Source: Thermoanaerobaculia bacterium
Lineage (GTDB): Bacteria > Acidobacteriota > Thermoanaerobaculia > Gp7-AA8
DNA: 64,000 nucleotides
Reading direction: 5' to 3'
Assembly: GCA_017883205.1 (NCBI GenBank)
Contig: JADGNZ010000027.1
Coordinates: 1 to 64,000 of the forward strand
Shown: positions 43,986 to 53,075 of the stretch, in pieces
Layout of the letters: each line of letters starts with the position of its first letter
Position numbering within the stretch: the stretch's first letter is position 1
Made by a program: the position numbers and the translations under genes
The notes under the pieces: model-generated
What the model saw: only the letters and a program-made list of their open reading frames with translations
Database searches by the model: none
Told to the model about the DNA's origin: nothing

Positions 43986-44321
43986 ATGTTCGGTTCGCTC
44001 GGCATCCCGGAGTTGATCCTCATCTTCATCGTAGCCCTGATCGTTTTCGGTCCCAAGCGTCTTCCCGAGATCGGCCGCACCCTCGGCAAGGCGATGGGCG
44101 AGTTCAAGAAAGCGACCGACGACTTCAAGAACACCATCGAGCGCGAGGTCCAGGTCGAAGAGTTGAAACAGTTGGCGTCCACAACCGTGCCTGTGCACGA
44201 GGCTGTATCAAGGACCGAGCCAGCGCCTCCGGCTCCCCAGGTTGCGGATGTCACCCCGGAAGCCGTTGCAGCGGTTCCTCACTCCGAACTTCACACTCCC
44301 ACCGGCGAGCGGACCGACTAG
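43986..44321 (+). CDS. tatA: Twin-arginine translocase subunit TatA
   Basis: 111 residues from ATG 43986, with AAGGAG 9 nt upstream; an ATG at 43947 would add 13 residues before the TM helix and was rejected. Short N-terminal TM helix (MFGSLGIPELILIFIVALIV), the FGPKRLPEIGRTLGKAMGEF amphipathic helix, and a Pro/Ala-rich tail. Forms the pore ring for folded-protein export with TatC, whose gene starts 3 bp after the stop. Confidence 0.97.
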   Translation: MFGSLGIPELILIFIVALIVFGPKRLPEIGRTLGKAMGEFKKATDDFKNTIEREVQVEELKQLASTTVPVHEAVSRTEPAPPAPQVADVTPEAVAAVPHSELHTPTGERTD

Positions 44322-44324
44322 CCG

Positions 44325-45107
44325 ATGTCCGACACCGCACCGGCCTCATCGGCCTTTGAAGACGCGCCCGAGACTCCCGAGGTCGAGCTTCCGAAAATGT
44401 CGTTCCTCGATCACCTCGAGGAACTGCGCAAACGGCTGATCGTCTCCATCATCGCCATCGGCGTCGCCTTTCTGGCCTGCTGGAACTTCGCCGACAAGAT
44501 CTACGCATGGGTCGAGGCGCCGCTGACGAAGCTCCTTCCGCTGGGCGACAGGAAGCTCGCCTACACGCACCTGACCGAACCGTTCATGGTCTACATGAAG
44601 GTGGCGTTCTTCGCGTCGATCTTCGTCGCCTCGCCCATCATCATGTGGCAGGTGTGGCGCTTCATCTCCCCCGGCCTGTACAAACGCGAGCGCCGCATGG
44701 CCGCGCCGTTCATCATCTTCGCCACCGCCTTTTTCCTCATCGGCGGCTACTTCGGCTACCGCGTCATCCTTCCCGGCGCCTGCAACTTCTTCGTCGAGAC
44801 CGGCCGTCAGTTCAAGCAGATGATCAAGATCGACGAGTACTTCGGCTTCGCCAGCTCGATCATGCTCGCCTCAGGAGCCATCTTCGAAACGCCGATCCTG
44901 ATCTTCTTCCTGGCTCGCCTCGGCATCGTGACGCCGGCGTTTCTGTTGCAGAAGTCCAAGTGGGCAATCGTGCTGTCGTTCATCATCGCCGCCATTCTGA
45001 CCCCGTCGCCGGACATGGTGAACCAGACGCTGCTTGCGCTGCCGATGATCGCCCTCTACTTCCTGGGCGTGGGAGTAGCGTTCATTTTCGGTAAACGGCA
45101 TAACTAG
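44325..45107 (+). CDS. tatC: Twin-arginine translocase subunit TatC
   Basis: 260 residues. Six TM helices and the conserved blocks MSFLDHLEELRKRLI near 25-40, PFMVYMKVAFFASIFVASPI, and FGFASSIMLASGAIFETPIL. TatC recognises twin-arginine signals. It is encoded 3 bp after tatA, so the two form one operon; no tatB-like gene is adjacent, so TatA may serve both roles. Confidence 0.97.
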   Translation: MSDTAPASSAFEDAPETPEVELPKMSFLDHLEELRKRLIVSIIAIGVAFLACWNFADKIYAWVEAPLTKLLPLGDRKLAYTHLTEPFMVYMKVAFFASIFVASPIIMWQVWRFISPGLYKRERRMAAPFIIFATAFFLIGGYFGYRVILPGACNFFVETGRQFKQMIKIDEYFGFASSIMLASGAIFETPILIFFLARLGIVTPAFLLQKSKWAIVLSFIIAAILTPSPDMVNQTLLALPMIALYFLGVGVAFIFGKRHN

Positions 45108-45108
45108 G

Positions 45109-45281
45109 AGTACAGGCGTCTCGCCTGCGGCCGGAGGGCGTCTCGCCCGACGGTGGTTCTGCGTCTTTGCCCGCATAACGGCTGGCCGAGCCAAGGCCCG
45201 CGATACGTGCACGCACCGCCCCCCCAAACACGCCGAGGCGAGGACGCCTCGACGCCGCAGGCGAGACGCCTGCACTCCTTC
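45109..45281. repeat. Family D palindrome pair
   Basis: Left arm 45109-45155 (GTACAGGCGTCTCGCCTGCG, GGAGGGCGTCTCGCCCGACG); right arm 45231-45281 (GAGGCGAGGACGCCTCGACG, GCAGGCGAGACGCCTGCACT). The 75 bp between carry no feature I can name. Confidence 0.8.
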
Positions 45282-45319
45282 GTTGACTCAATCCCTCACC
45301 CAACCTACCCTTACGCGCA

Positions 45320-45535
45320 ATGGAAATTCCGTCGAAGGTCTCGATCTTCAGCCGCAGCCTCGAGCTGAAGGGCAAGCCAGGTACTCTCATCGCCATCAAT
45401 GACCAGGGCTTCTACGAGATCGTCATGGACTTTCAGGGCCGCAACCATGTCGTGCTCTTTCCGATCGCCGAGACAGCCATCATCTTCAACGAGGCGCTTC
45501 CCACCATCGGCGCCGATTTCGAAGTCGAGCGCTGA
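45320..45535 (+). CDS. Small cytosolic protein of unknown function
   Basis: 71 residues (MEIPSKVSIFSRSLELKGKP, then GTLIAINDQGFYEIVMDFQG). Compact beta-rich-looking sequence without signal or TM segment; I do not recognise a family. It ends just before a strong bidirectional terminator, and its codon use fits the genome, so I take it as real. It may be the last gene of the tatAC transcript, although a 210-bp repeat block intervenes. Confidence 0.68.
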   Translation: MEIPSKVSIFSRSLELKGKPGTLIAINDQGFYEIVMDFQGRNHVVLFPIAETAIIFNEALPTIGADFEVER

Positions 45536-45540
45536 AACGA

Positions 45541-45567
45541 AAACGCCGCTGGAGACCAGCGGCGTTT
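45541..45567. terminator. Bidirectional intrinsic terminator
   Basis: AAACGCCGCTGG and CCAGCGGCGTTT are perfect 12-bp complements around an AGA loop. A-rich on the left and T-rich on the right (TTTCGGTTT), it serves both the small gene on the plus strand and the parvulin gene on the minus strand. Confidence 0.88.
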
Positions 45568-45591
45568 CGGTTTGATTCGGAGGAGTGTGCC

Positions 45592-46590
45592 TTACGGCTT
45601 CTTCTTCGGAGTCACCGCGTCCTTCTTGGCGTCGCTCTTCGGCGCGGGAGCCGGAGCGGGCGCGGCGGCCGGAGCTTCCGGGGCCGGAGGAGGCGCGAAG
45701 TACTTCTCGTCGTACACCGGATGGGCGCTGTCCTTCATCGCGTCGAGCGCGGCGTGGAGCTTGACCTGCTTGAGGTTCTTCTCGATGTCCGGACGAACCT
45801 CGGCCAGCGGCTTCGAGTCGTGTGCTTCAACTTTGATGATGTGATAGCCAAACTGCGTCTTCACGACCGGCGTGACCTCGCCGGGCTTCGCGGCGAACGC
45901 AGCCGCTTCGAACTCCGGAACCATCTGGCCGTGGCCGAATGATCCGAGGTCGCCGCCGCGGGCGCCGGAACCAGCGTCGTCCGATTCCTTCTTCGCAAGC
46001 TCCTCGAAACTCGCACCAGCGACGATCTGCTTGCGGAGATCTTCTGCCTTTGCTTTCGCTTCGTCGTCGGTGAGCTCTTTCTTGCCCGTTTGCGCGGCCG
46101 GGCTTCCCTTCGGCGCGATGAGGATGTGCCGCGCTTTAACCTGCTCGTACTGCTTCGCGTTGTCGGCGAACGCCTTCTGAACGTCGGCGTCGCTGACCGC
46201 AATGCCGCTGTCGATCTTCTTCAACTCCGCACTGGCGACGAGATTCTCGCGCATCAGAGTGAGTTGGTTCTGGACCTCGGGATCGTTCTCCAACCCGTTC
46301 TTCATGCCTTCATTGGCGAGCAGACGCATGCGCAGGTAATCGTCGGCAAACTGCTTCTTGCCTGGGCCCTGCGCGTAGCTCTGGTATTCGGCGGGAAGCG
46401 TCTTGAGCGCCGCCTCGAACTCCGATTTGTGAATCGTGACACCGCTCGCAGAGACCACCACAGGATCTGCGCCCTGAGCCGAAGCCACAGGCGTCGCCGG
46501 AGCCGGCGTCGTCGGTGCGGCCGCTTTGTTCTGTGCGAACACTGCCGGAGCAGCGAGCGCCAGAATCATGAGAATCGTTGCTTTCTTCAC
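45592..46590 (-). CDS. Periplasmic PpiC/parvulin-type peptidyl-prolyl isomerase
   Basis: 332 residues from GTG 46590 with AAAGGAGA upstream. Signal peptide ~1-20, SurA/PrsA-like N-terminal helices (~45-150), a parvulin domain (~155-265: KARHILIAPKGSPAAQTGKK, ARGGDLGSFGHGQMVPEFE, VKTQFGYHIIKVEAHDSKPL), and an Ala/Pro/Lys tail. Folding factor for exported proteins. Ends convergent to the small gene at a shared terminator. Confidence 0.95.
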   Translation of the reverse strand: MKKATILMILALAAPAVFAQNKAAAPTTPAPATPVASAQGADPVVVSASGVTIHKSEFEAALKTLPAEYQSYAQGPGKKQFADDYLRMRLLANEGMKNGLENDPEVQNQLTLMRENLVASAELKKIDSGIAVSDADVQKAFADNAKQYEQVKARHILIAPKGSPAAQTGKKELTDDEAKAKAEDLRKQIVAGASFEELAKKESDDAGSGARGGDLGSFGHGQMVPEFEAAAFAAKPGEVTPVVKTQFGYHIIKVEAHDSKPLAEVRPDIEKNLKQVKLHAALDAMKDSAHPVYDEKYFAPPPAPEAPAAAPAPAPAPKSDAKKDAVTPKKKP

Positions 46591-46670
46591 AGAATCTCCT
46601 TTGTTGCCTTAATGCCGATTAATTGGACAGCGAATCGTAACGGGGGGGTGTGAGGCTTGATTCCAGCGGT

Positions 46671-46854
46671 GAGACAGAGATCAGAGACGGGAGATCAGAG
46701 ACAAGAGATCAGAGACAGAAGGCGAGGCGATCGGGACAGGAGACAAGGAGAGCAGAGATGGAACCGCAGACAGGAGACGAGAGACGAGGCGAGAGAGTTC
46801 ATCAGTGAGTACTGGCGGCCTGATCTCTGATCTCTGAATCTCTGATCTCTGCTT
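46671..46854. repeat. Family G (AGAGATCAGAGAC-word) palindrome
   Basis: Left arm: GACAGAGATCAGAGACGGGA, GACAAGAGATCAGAGACAGA and related words up to ~46795; right arm: CTGATCTCTGATCTCTGAAT and more words, to 46854, ending at the aminotransferase stop. Same family as 27357-27440. Confidence 0.85.
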
Positions 46855-48063
46855 TCAGCCCAACTTGCTCAACGCCGACTCAATCCGTGCCACGCCTTCC
46901 TTCAGCCGCTCCAGCGACGTTGCGTAACTGATGCGGACGTGGTCGTCACTGCCAAACGCGGAGCCCGGGACTACGGCAACGCGCGCTTCGTCGAGCAGAT
47001 AGTCGGCAAAACTCTGCGAATCGCGAATGCGCCCGCCAAAGAAACTGCTGACGTCGGGGAAGATGTAGAACGCGCCATCCGTGTTGTCGCAGCGGAGTCC
47101 GTCGATCGCATTGATGGCAGGAATCAGCCACGCGCGCCGCTCGCGATAGGCCTCCCACATGCGTTGCACTTCATCCTCGCCGCCGCCCAATGCCTCGAGC
47201 GCCGCAGCCTGCGAGATCGAGCTCGGATTCGATGTCGAGTGACTCTGGATCTTCCCCGCCGCGGCGATCACGTCGCGGTGCGCAACGGCGTAGCCCAATC
47301 GCCAGCCGGTCATGGCGAAGGTTTTCGACATCGAGTTCACGCCGATGATCGTCGACGGATACTCTTCGAACCAGCGCACTGCCGAGACGTGCTTCGATCC
47401 CTCGTAGACGAAGAACTCGTACGTCTCGTCGAACATGAGGAACGCGTCGCGCGAGGCGCACCACTCGACGATGCGGCGCAGCTCCTGCTCGGCGATGACC
47501 GCGCCCGTCGGATTGTTGGGCGAGTTTATGATCACTCCGCGCGTTCGGCTGCTGGCCACTGCTTCGATGTCTTCCAGTGTCGGACGGAAGCCGTTGCGCG
47601 CATCGGTCTTTGCGAACACCGGTTTTCCGCCCGCAAACAGAACCTGGTCCGGGAAGCTCACCCAGTACGGCGAAGGAATGATGACTTCATCACCTTCGTC
47701 GACCAATGCCAGCGTGATGTTGAACAGCTCCTGTTTTCCGCCCGTGCCGGCGATGACGTTCTCCGCGGCCAGCGACGTGCCGTAACGCCGGTTGTAGCGG
47801 CCGGCCAGCGCATCGCGAAGCGCTTTCGTTCCGTTGCCGCTCGTGTACTTCGTCAATCCCTGATCGATGGCACGCTTGCCGGCAGCGCAAACCGACTCCG
47901 GCGTCGGAAAGTCGGGCTCGCCGGGCCCGAGATCGACGACGTCGACTCCCTGCGCAGTCAACTCGATGGCGCGGTTCATCACCGCGAGCGTCGGCGAGAT
48001 CTGCATCTCGCGCACGCGGCGCGTGAAGCGGATATCAGGTCTTGTGATCACGTTCATTTCCAT
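46855..48063 (-). CDS. Aspartate/aromatic-type aminotransferase (class I/II, AspC-like)
   Basis: 402 residues from ATG 48063, which overlaps the previous stop by one base (TGATG); ATG 48057 is equally possible. PLP enzyme: QISPTLAVMNRAIELTAQGV, DVVDLGPGEPDFPTPE, NSPNNPTGAVI, and the Schiff-base Lys in NSMSKTFAMTGWRLGYA (~238). Arg in the closing FGSDDHVRISYATS (~375) binds the substrate carboxylate. Closest in layout to bacterial type Ib aspartate aminotransferases. The preceding exchanger gene is co-oriented. Confidence 0.93.
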   Translation of the reverse strand: MEMNVITRPDIRFTRRVREMQISPTLAVMNRAIELTAQGVDVVDLGPGEPDFPTPESVCAAGKRAIDQGLTKYTSGNGTKALRDALAGRYNRRYGTSLAAENVIAGTGGKQELFNITLALVDEGDEVIIPSPYWVSFPDQVLFAGGKPVFAKTDARNGFRPTLEDIEAVASSRTRGVIINSPNNPTGAVIAEQELRRIVEWCASRDAFLMFDETYEFFVYEGSKHVSAVRWFEEYPSTIIGVNSMSKTFAMTGWRLGYAVAHRDVIAAAGKIQSHSTSNPSSISQAAALEALGGGEDEVQRMWEAYRERRAWLIPAINAIDGLRCDNTDGAFYIFPDVSSFFGGRIRDSQSFADYLLDEARVAVVPGSAFGSDDHVRISYATSLERLKEGVARIESALSKLG

Positions 48064-49241
48064 CACGAGAATCGCTCTTTGAGCGTCGTACGCAACCCCC
48101 GCCACGCCGGCGGCGCGTGGCCGCTGACGACCAGGCGCACCAGCTCGACGGCACACCACGCAAGATACACATAAATCATCGGTCCGCGCCATGACGGCAT
48201 CGCGAACTGCACGGCCCACAGGACGAAAAGAATGAGCGCCTCATGCATCTTCAACTGCAGGTTCAGCAGAAGAAGAAACCCGACGAAGCTCTGCAGAATC
48301 GTGAGGAGGATCTCGGCGCGCTGGTGCGCATCGAACGTCAGCGGCCGCAACTCGCCGGCGCTGATCACGAAGAGAATCGGGATCATCGCCGAGAGAATGC
48401 TCCACTGATTGATGTTGGACGAGACCATGTTCATCAGCGCGATGTTGGCCGTCCGAACCTTGCGCGCCCAGTAGAACGCGCTCAGTTTCTCGGGAAACTC
48501 GGACAGGAACGGCGCAACCCACTGCACGAAAACGAACGTCGAGACACCCAGCGACGTGGCGATTGCGAGCATCGAGTCGAGGAACGGATGCGCGGCGAAG
48601 AAGAGAATCCCGCCACCGGCGAAGAAGAGCGTCAGGATGGCGGCGTTGCGCATCCTCGGCGGCATCATCAGTACGCGCCGCGGGACGATTCCGAGGTCCT
48701 CGAGCGCCTCGCCCTCGTCATCGCGCGGCGGGATCTTCCACAAAATCCAGAGATACAGCGCGTACGTGCCGATGAGCGGCAATGCATCCCAAGCCGTCAG
48801 CGTTCCCTTCCACCAGATGAAGGTGAAGTACGCGATCGGCAGGAAAAGGCCGAAGACCTCGACGGAATGCTCGGCGTCCAGCTCCACGGTCATGAAGCGA
48901 CGTTCGCGCTTCCAGCCAAACGCCGCGGCGACGAAGTAGATCATCGGCCAGCCGAGTCCGACCAGCAGCCGCAAACTGCCGGTGAAGTTCGCGAGAACAA
49001 GGGCCGTCTTCGACGGATCTTTCCCAGCCTGCCAGGCGATGACCGCTTCGACGGCGAACTCCGGCAATGTCTGCAACCACGCCAGGATCGCCAGCGCCAG
49101 TCCCTGCGCCATCAGAAACTGCGCCGCCTCCGCTGCCCAGGCGATGATGAACGACGAAAGAAGGATGGCCGGGAACGTCCAGAGCGCCGACCATGCCGCG
49201 GCGGAGGCAGCGGTCGTCGTCTTGATCAGTTTCAGTATCAT
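48063..49241 (-). CDS. Sodium/calcium exchanger (CaCA) family membrane protein
   Basis: 392 residues from ATG 49241 (MILKLIKTTTAASA); a start seven codons earlier (49262) is possible. Ten to eleven TM helices. The two alpha repeats are recognisable, TLPEFAVEA...ANFTGSLRLLVGLGWP in the first half and WVAPFLSEFPEKLSA...NMVSSNINQWSILSAMIP in the second, with the acidic residues that bind cations (Glu in LPEF and SEFPEK). A cation antiporter; the ion is not certain. Its stop overlaps the aminotransferase start. Confidence 0.87.
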   Translation of the reverse strand: MILKLIKTTTAASAAAWSALWTFPAILLSSFIIAWAAEAAQFLMAQGLALAILAWLQTLPEFAVEAVIAWQAGKDPSKTALVLANFTGSLRLLVGLGWPMIYFVAAAFGWKRERRFMTVELDAEHSVEVFGLFLPIAYFTFIWWKGTLTAWDALPLIGTYALYLWILWKIPPRDDEGEALEDLGIVPRRVLMMPPRMRNAAILTLFFAGGGILFFAAHPFLDSMLAIATSLGVSTFVFVQWVAPFLSEFPEKLSAFYWARKVRTANIALMNMVSSNINQWSILSAMIPILFVISAGELRPLTFDAHQRAEILLTILQSFVGFLLLLNLQLKMHEALILFVLWAVQFAMPSWRGPMIYVYLAWCAVELVRLVVSGHAPPAWRGLRTTLKERFS

Positions 49242-49270
49242 CGCGAGGCCAGGAGCGCGCATTCTAGTTG

Positions 49271-49960
49271 ATGACCATCAGCAGCAGACAGAACGTGTGG
49301 TTCAAGCGGATCCGCGAAGCCATTCATGATCACGACGATGAGATCGTGATCGAAGGACCGAAAGCGGTGGCCGACGCGGTCGCGGCGGGATGGGTACCGA
49401 TCAAGACGTTTGGGCGCGGCGTGGATTTCACTGCCGGGCTTTTTGATGCGCTCGCGGAAACGAAATCGCCGCAGAACGTCATCGGCCTCTTCCATCGTCC
49501 CCAATCGAGTCTCGATCAAATCTTCGCCCGCGATTCGTCGGTCGTCGTCGCGCTGGACGGTGTTCAGGATCCCGGCAACGTCGGGACGATCGTGCGTCTG
49601 GCTGCCGCGTTCGATGCGAACGGGATCGTGTTGCTGCCCGGCTGCGCCGATCCATACAGTCCCAAGGCGATCCGCTCGTCGGCCGGCGCGATTCTCAGTG
49701 TGCCGGTTGTCAGCGCCTCGGTCGAGGACCTGCTGATGCGCGGATGGCCGATCGTTGCGGCCGATGCACGTGGTGAGGCTGGCGATCCGCCGGCGCGTCG
49801 TGCGGTGCTGGCGTTCGGGAGCGAGGGATCAGGCCTCTCGCCTGCTCTGGCGGATGGCGCGCGAACGATCGCCATTCGGATGTCGCCGCGAATCGAGTCG
49901 CTGAATGTGGCGACCTCGGCGGCGATTCTGCTGGCGAGGAGTTACGAGCTGCGGGCGTAG
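49271..49960 (+). CDS. TrmH/SpoU-type RNA 2'-O-methyltransferase
   Basis: 229 residues from ATG 49271 (a TTG three bases earlier is possible). A substrate-binding N-terminal part (~1-90) is followed by the SPOUT domain with motif 1 VVALDGVQDPGNVGTIVRLA (~98), motif 2 LAFGSEGSGLSP (~177), and motif 3 IRMSPRIESLNVATSAAILL (~200), which forms the trefoil knot that binds AdoMet. Methylates a ribose in rRNA or tRNA; the target is not defined by the sequence. Confidence 0.93.
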   Translation: MTISSRQNVWFKRIREAIHDHDDEIVIEGPKAVADAVAAGWVPIKTFGRGVDFTAGLFDALAETKSPQNVIGLFHRPQSSLDQIFARDSSVVVALDGVQDPGNVGTIVRLAAAFDANGIVLLPGCADPYSPKAIRSSAGAILSVPVVSASVEDLLMRGWPIVAADARGEAGDPPARRAVLAFGSEGSGLSPALADGARTIAIRMSPRIESLNVATSAAILLARSYELRA

Positions 49961-49975
49961 GTCTTGTTCAACGTC

Positions 49976-50045
49976 GCCGCCGGGCCGGCGGCGGTACAGC
50001 CGGCGAGCCGCCGGCGCTACGCCGAGCCTCGGCGCTACGGCGCGG
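49976..50045. repeat. Family D-like GC palindrome cluster
   Basis: GCCGCCGGGCCGGCGGCGGT, AGCCGGCGAGCCGCCGGCGC and CTACGCCGAGCCTCGGCGCT: three hairpin-forming words in 70 bp between the methyltransferase and rsmI. Confidence 0.7.
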
Positions 50046-50047
50046 GA

Positions 50048-50053
50048 TACACT
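50048..50053 (+). promoter_or_regulatory. Candidate -10 box 8 nt before rsmI
   Basis: TACACT sits 8 nt before ATG 50062 with no Shine-Dalgarno between. Confidence 0.35.
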
Positions 50054-50061
50054 CGCTCTTC

Positions 50062-50883
50062 ATGCCGGGCAAACTTCTCATCGTCGGCACGCCGCTCGGC
50101 AACCTCGGCGATTTCACGCCGCGCGCGATCGAGGCGCTCAAATCCGCGGACCTCATCCTCTGCGAGGACACGCGGCACACACGCAAGTTGCTGACGCACT
50201 TCGGTATCAGCCAGCCCGCGGAGCGTTTCGACGATCACACCGAAGATGCCAAGTCGGGAGCGTTCGCCGATCGGATCGCCGCCGGAGAAACGATCGCCCT
50301 CGTCTCCGATGCCGGCATGCCGGTCGTCAGCGATCCCGGCTTCCGTCTCGTGCGCCTGGCGCGCGAGCGCGGGCTGACCATCGAGCCGATCCCCGGCCCG
50401 TTCGCAGGCGTCCTCGCGCTCGTCGCCAGCGGCATCGCGCCTCTTCCCTTCACATTCCTCGGTTTCGCTCCGCACCGCACCGGTGAGCGAACCGATTTCT
50501 ATCGCGACGTCGCGAAGCTCGGCCACACCGCGATCGTCTACGAATCGCCGGAACGCGTCGTCGGTTCGCTCGAGGACGCACTCGCAGTTCTCGGCGACGT
50601 CGAAGTCACCGTCGCCCGCGAGATGACCAAGCTATACGAAGAAATCCTCAGCGGCACGATCAGCGAAGTGCTCGCCGAGCTCCGCGCCCGGCAGTCGATC
50701 TACGGCGAGATCACGATCGTCTTCGCCGCCGCGCTGCAAGCCGCCGCCAGCGCGTCACCCGAGGAGGTCGCGGCCGAGTTCGAGCGCCTGCGCGCCGGCG
50801 GAATGCGCCGCAACGACGCGGTCAAGGCAGTAGCGGAGAAGTTCGGGATGCGGAAGAACGATGTGTATCGGATGCTGATTTAG
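50062..50883 (+). CDS. rsmI: 16S rRNA (cytidine-1402 2'-O)-methyltransferase RsmI
   Basis: 273 residues. Tetrapyrrole-methylase fold: LLIVGTPLGNLGDFTPRAIE, LCEDTRHTRKLLTHFGI, ALVSDAGMPVVSDPGF, and PGPFAGVLALVASGI. The C-terminal helical region is typical of RsmI. Methylates the ribose of C1402 in the ribosomal P site. Its stop overlaps, by four bases, the stop of the opposite-strand nucleotidyltransferase gene. Confidence 0.96.
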   Translation: MPGKLLIVGTPLGNLGDFTPRAIEALKSADLILCEDTRHTRKLLTHFGISQPAERFDDHTEDAKSGAFADRIAAGETIALVSDAGMPVVSDPGFRLVRLARERGLTIEPIPGPFAGVLALVASGIAPLPFTFLGFAPHRTGERTDFYRDVAKLGHTAIVYESPERVVGSLEDALAVLGDVEVTVAREMTKLYEEILSGTISEVLAELRARQSIYGEITIVFAAALQAAASASPEEVAAEFERLRAGGMRRNDAVKAVAEKFGMRKNDVYRMLI

Positions 50884-51377
50884 GGTTTATCCCTCGTCTT
50901 CTGTATCGCTCGAAGCGTAACCAGCGCCCACTGATCCTTTTCCCGGTTCGCGGCTTCCTTCATTCGGATAAGGTCATCCAAACTGGCGACTTGCGTCGGC
51001 ATCCCGTCGATATCCATGTTCTCCGAGTTCGCGTGCAACTCAAGATATCCATCCGTTCCCGCTGGATTTCCAAGACAGTCGAAGAGGCCATAGTCGGTCT
51101 CGAAGGTAAAGGTTTCGCCAAGTCGCAGCGCATGCTCGTCAACGACGTATGGGAGCTCAGGCGGAAAGTTCCGCAACCGTGCATGAAGCTCATTCAATGC
51201 CGCCGCAAGCTTGCGGAGGTTGTCGCGGTCGCGGGAAAAGCAGACATCGAGGTCGTTGGTGATCAGATTCGAACCGTGCAGGTTGCCGGCAATACCGCCA
51301 ATGATGACGAACTGCACGCCGTGTCGATATAGCAACCGAAGGACGGCGAAGGGATCAAAAGCGCCGTTTGTGGTCAT
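50880..51377 (-). CDS. Nucleotidyltransferase-fold protein (MNT/AbiEii-like module partner)
   Basis: 165 residues. N-terminal [20 protein letters not shown] and NDLDVCF: the GG...(N)DLD pattern of minimal nucleotidyltransferases. The C-terminal half is helical ([18 protein letters not shown]). Such proteins occur as solo enzymes and as toxin-antitoxin members. The upstream 61-residue gene overlaps its ATG by 4 bp, so the two form a unit. Which partner, if either, is toxic cannot be read from the sequence. Confidence 0.85.
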   Translation of the reverse strand: MTTNGAFDPFAVLRLLYRHGVQFVIIGGIAGNLHGSNLITNDLDVCFSRDRDNLRKLAAALNELHARLRNFPPELPYVVDEHALRLGETFTFETDYGLFDCLGNPAGTDGYLELHANSENMDIDGMPTQVASLDDLIRMKEAANREKDQWALVTLRAIQKTRDKP

Positions 51378-51559
51378 TTCGCCCGGCTGGTCGCCGCATG
51401 AAGGCGGGTCATGTTGCGCGAGTTCGCCATCGCAATGCGCAGGCGCTCCGTTGGCGTGCGCGTCATCAGGTCCAACAGTGCGTAGACATCCACCCCCGTT
51501 TCGGCGTGAATCTGTCGAAGCTCGTGTTCGGTCAGCTTCGTTTTGCGCGCCTCGCTCAT
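51374..51559 (-). CDS. Small partner of the nucleotidyltransferase
   Basis: 61 residues ([61 protein letters not shown]). Helical and basic without signal peptide. Overlaps the nucleotidyltransferase start (ATGA), suggesting coupled translation, the usual arrangement of a small regulator followed by its enzyme. Family name not recognised; antitoxin-like by context only. Confidence 0.75.
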   Translation of the reverse strand: MSEARKTKLTEHELRQIHAETGVDVYALLDLMTRTPTERLRIAMANSRNMTRLHAATSRAK

Positions 51560-51670
51560 CGTCCCAATTCTACCAACACCTCACTCCCCTGCTATCATCC
51601 CCGCTTCCGCATGTGTGGCGCGGGAAAGCCTGCGCGCCCCCGCGACAATCAGAGTTCCCCAGGAGCCCGA

Positions 51671-52819
51671 ATGGATTTCCGCCTCACCGACGAGCAGACG
51701 CAGATTCAAGAGATGGTGCGCGATTTTGCGCTTGCCGAGATCAAGCCGCATCTCCCTGAGTGGGATGAAGCGCAGCATTTTCCCGTTGACACCTTCAAGC
51801 GCGCCGGCGGCCTCGGCATGCTCGGCGTCACCATCCCCGAGGAGTACGGCGGCGCGGGACTCTCCTACATCGATTACATCCATGTCGTCGAAGAGCTCGC
51901 CGTCATCGACAGCGGCTTCGCGCTCAGCGTGGCCGCACACAACTCGCTTTGCACGGGCCACATCTACCTCGCCGGCAACGACGAGCAGAAAAAGAAGTGG
52001 CTTCCAAAACTGACTTCGGGCGAGTGGATCGGCGCGTGGGGACTCACGGAGCCGAGCTCCGGCAGCGACGCCTCGGGCATGCATACGACCGCGGTCAAAG
52101 ACGGTGACGATTGGGTGCTGAATGGCACCAAGAACTTCATCACCAACGCTACCTACGCCGACATTTCCGTCGTCCTCGCCGTGACCGACAGGAACGATAC
52201 AAAGCGCGGCGTCACCGCGTTCGCCGTCGAGATGGACCGCAAGGGCATCCGCGCGGGCAAGAAGGAAAACAAGCTAGGCATGCGCGTTTCCGACACCGCC
52301 GAACTGGTGATGGAAGATTGCCGCGTCCCTTCCTCCAACATCCTCGGCGAGATCGGTCACGGGTTCATCGGCGCCATGAAAGTGCTCGACGGCGGCCGCA
52401 TCTCCATCGGCGCCCTCGCCGTCGGCATCGCCCGCGGAGCGTACGAAGCAGCGCGCGACTACGCCAAACAGCGCCACGCATTCGGCAAGTCGATCGCTGA
52501 ATTTCAGGCAATCCAGTTCATGCTCGCCGACATGGCCACCGAGATCGATGCCGCACGCCTCCTTTGTTATCGCGCCGCGACGCTCAAAGATGCCGGCGAG
52601 AAAGTGACGCAGGCCTCCGCGATGGCCAAGCTCTACGCATCGGAAGTCGCCGTCCGCGCCACCGAAAAAGGTGTCCAGATCTTCGGCGGCTACGGCTTCA
52701 TCAAAGAGTTCCCCGCCGAAAAGTTCTACCGCGACGTGAAGCTCTGCACCATCGGCGAAGGCACGAGCGAGATCCAGCGGATGGTCATCGCACGGGGCCT
52801 GCTCGCGGAGAATTCGTGA
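51671..52819 (+). CDS. Acyl-CoA dehydrogenase
   Basis: 382 residues with AGGAG 6 nt upstream. Complete family: [56 protein letters not shown] (FAD loop), and the C-terminal [17 protein letters not shown] with [17 protein letters not shown], where the Glu in the YRD...GEGTSE region is the catalytic base of short-chain/SCAD-type enzymes. FAD enzyme of fatty- or branched-chain acid beta-oxidation. Followed by MeaB, suggesting propionyl-CoA/methylmalonyl-CoA metabolism. Confidence 0.95.
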   Translation: MDFRLTDEQTQIQEMVRDFALAEIKPHLPEWDEAQHFPVDTFKRAGGLGMLGVTIPEEYGGAGLSYIDYIHVVEELAVIDSGFALSVAAHNSLCTGHIYLAGNDEQKKKWLPKLTSGEWIGAWGLTEPSSGSDASGMHTTAVKDGDDWVLNGTKNFITNATYADISVVLAVTDRNDTKRGVTAFAVEMDRKGIRAGKKENKLGMRVSDTAELVMEDCRVPSSNILGEIGHGFIGAMKVLDGGRISIGALAVGIARGAYEAARDYAKQRHAFGKSIAEFQAIQFMLADMATEIDAARLLCYRAATLKDAGEKVTQASAMAKLYASEVAVRATEKGVQIFGGYGFIKEFPAEKFYRDVKLCTIGEGTSEIQRMVIARGLLAENS

Positions 52820-52822
52820 TTC

Positions 52823-53075
52823 GACGGGAGTCGGTCGTCGGGGGTCGGGGGTCGGAGCCGTCTGCCCGGTTGTCGGTTGTCGGTTGTCGGTTGTCGGAGC
52901 CGACTCTCTCATCTCCCGTTTCGACTCTCAGTCGCCGACCCTCGGCATAAAGGTCTCCGATGGCCGATCACTCCGACTCTCGACCCCCGATTCCCGACTC
53001 CCGCGACGATCACTCCGACACCCGACCCCCGACAACCGACACCCGCGAAGACTCCCGACATCCGACACCCGACTC
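52823..53075. repeat. Family B long palindrome, entering the meaB coding region
   Basis: GGGAGTCGGTCGTCGGGGGT at the left and repeated GTCGGTTGTCGGTTGTCGG words, then (from ~52960) the complement arm CCCGACTCCCGCGACGATCA, CCCGACCCCCGACAACCGAC and CCGACACCCGACTCC. The right arm is translated as the N-terminal ~40 residues of MeaB. Confidence 0.85.
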
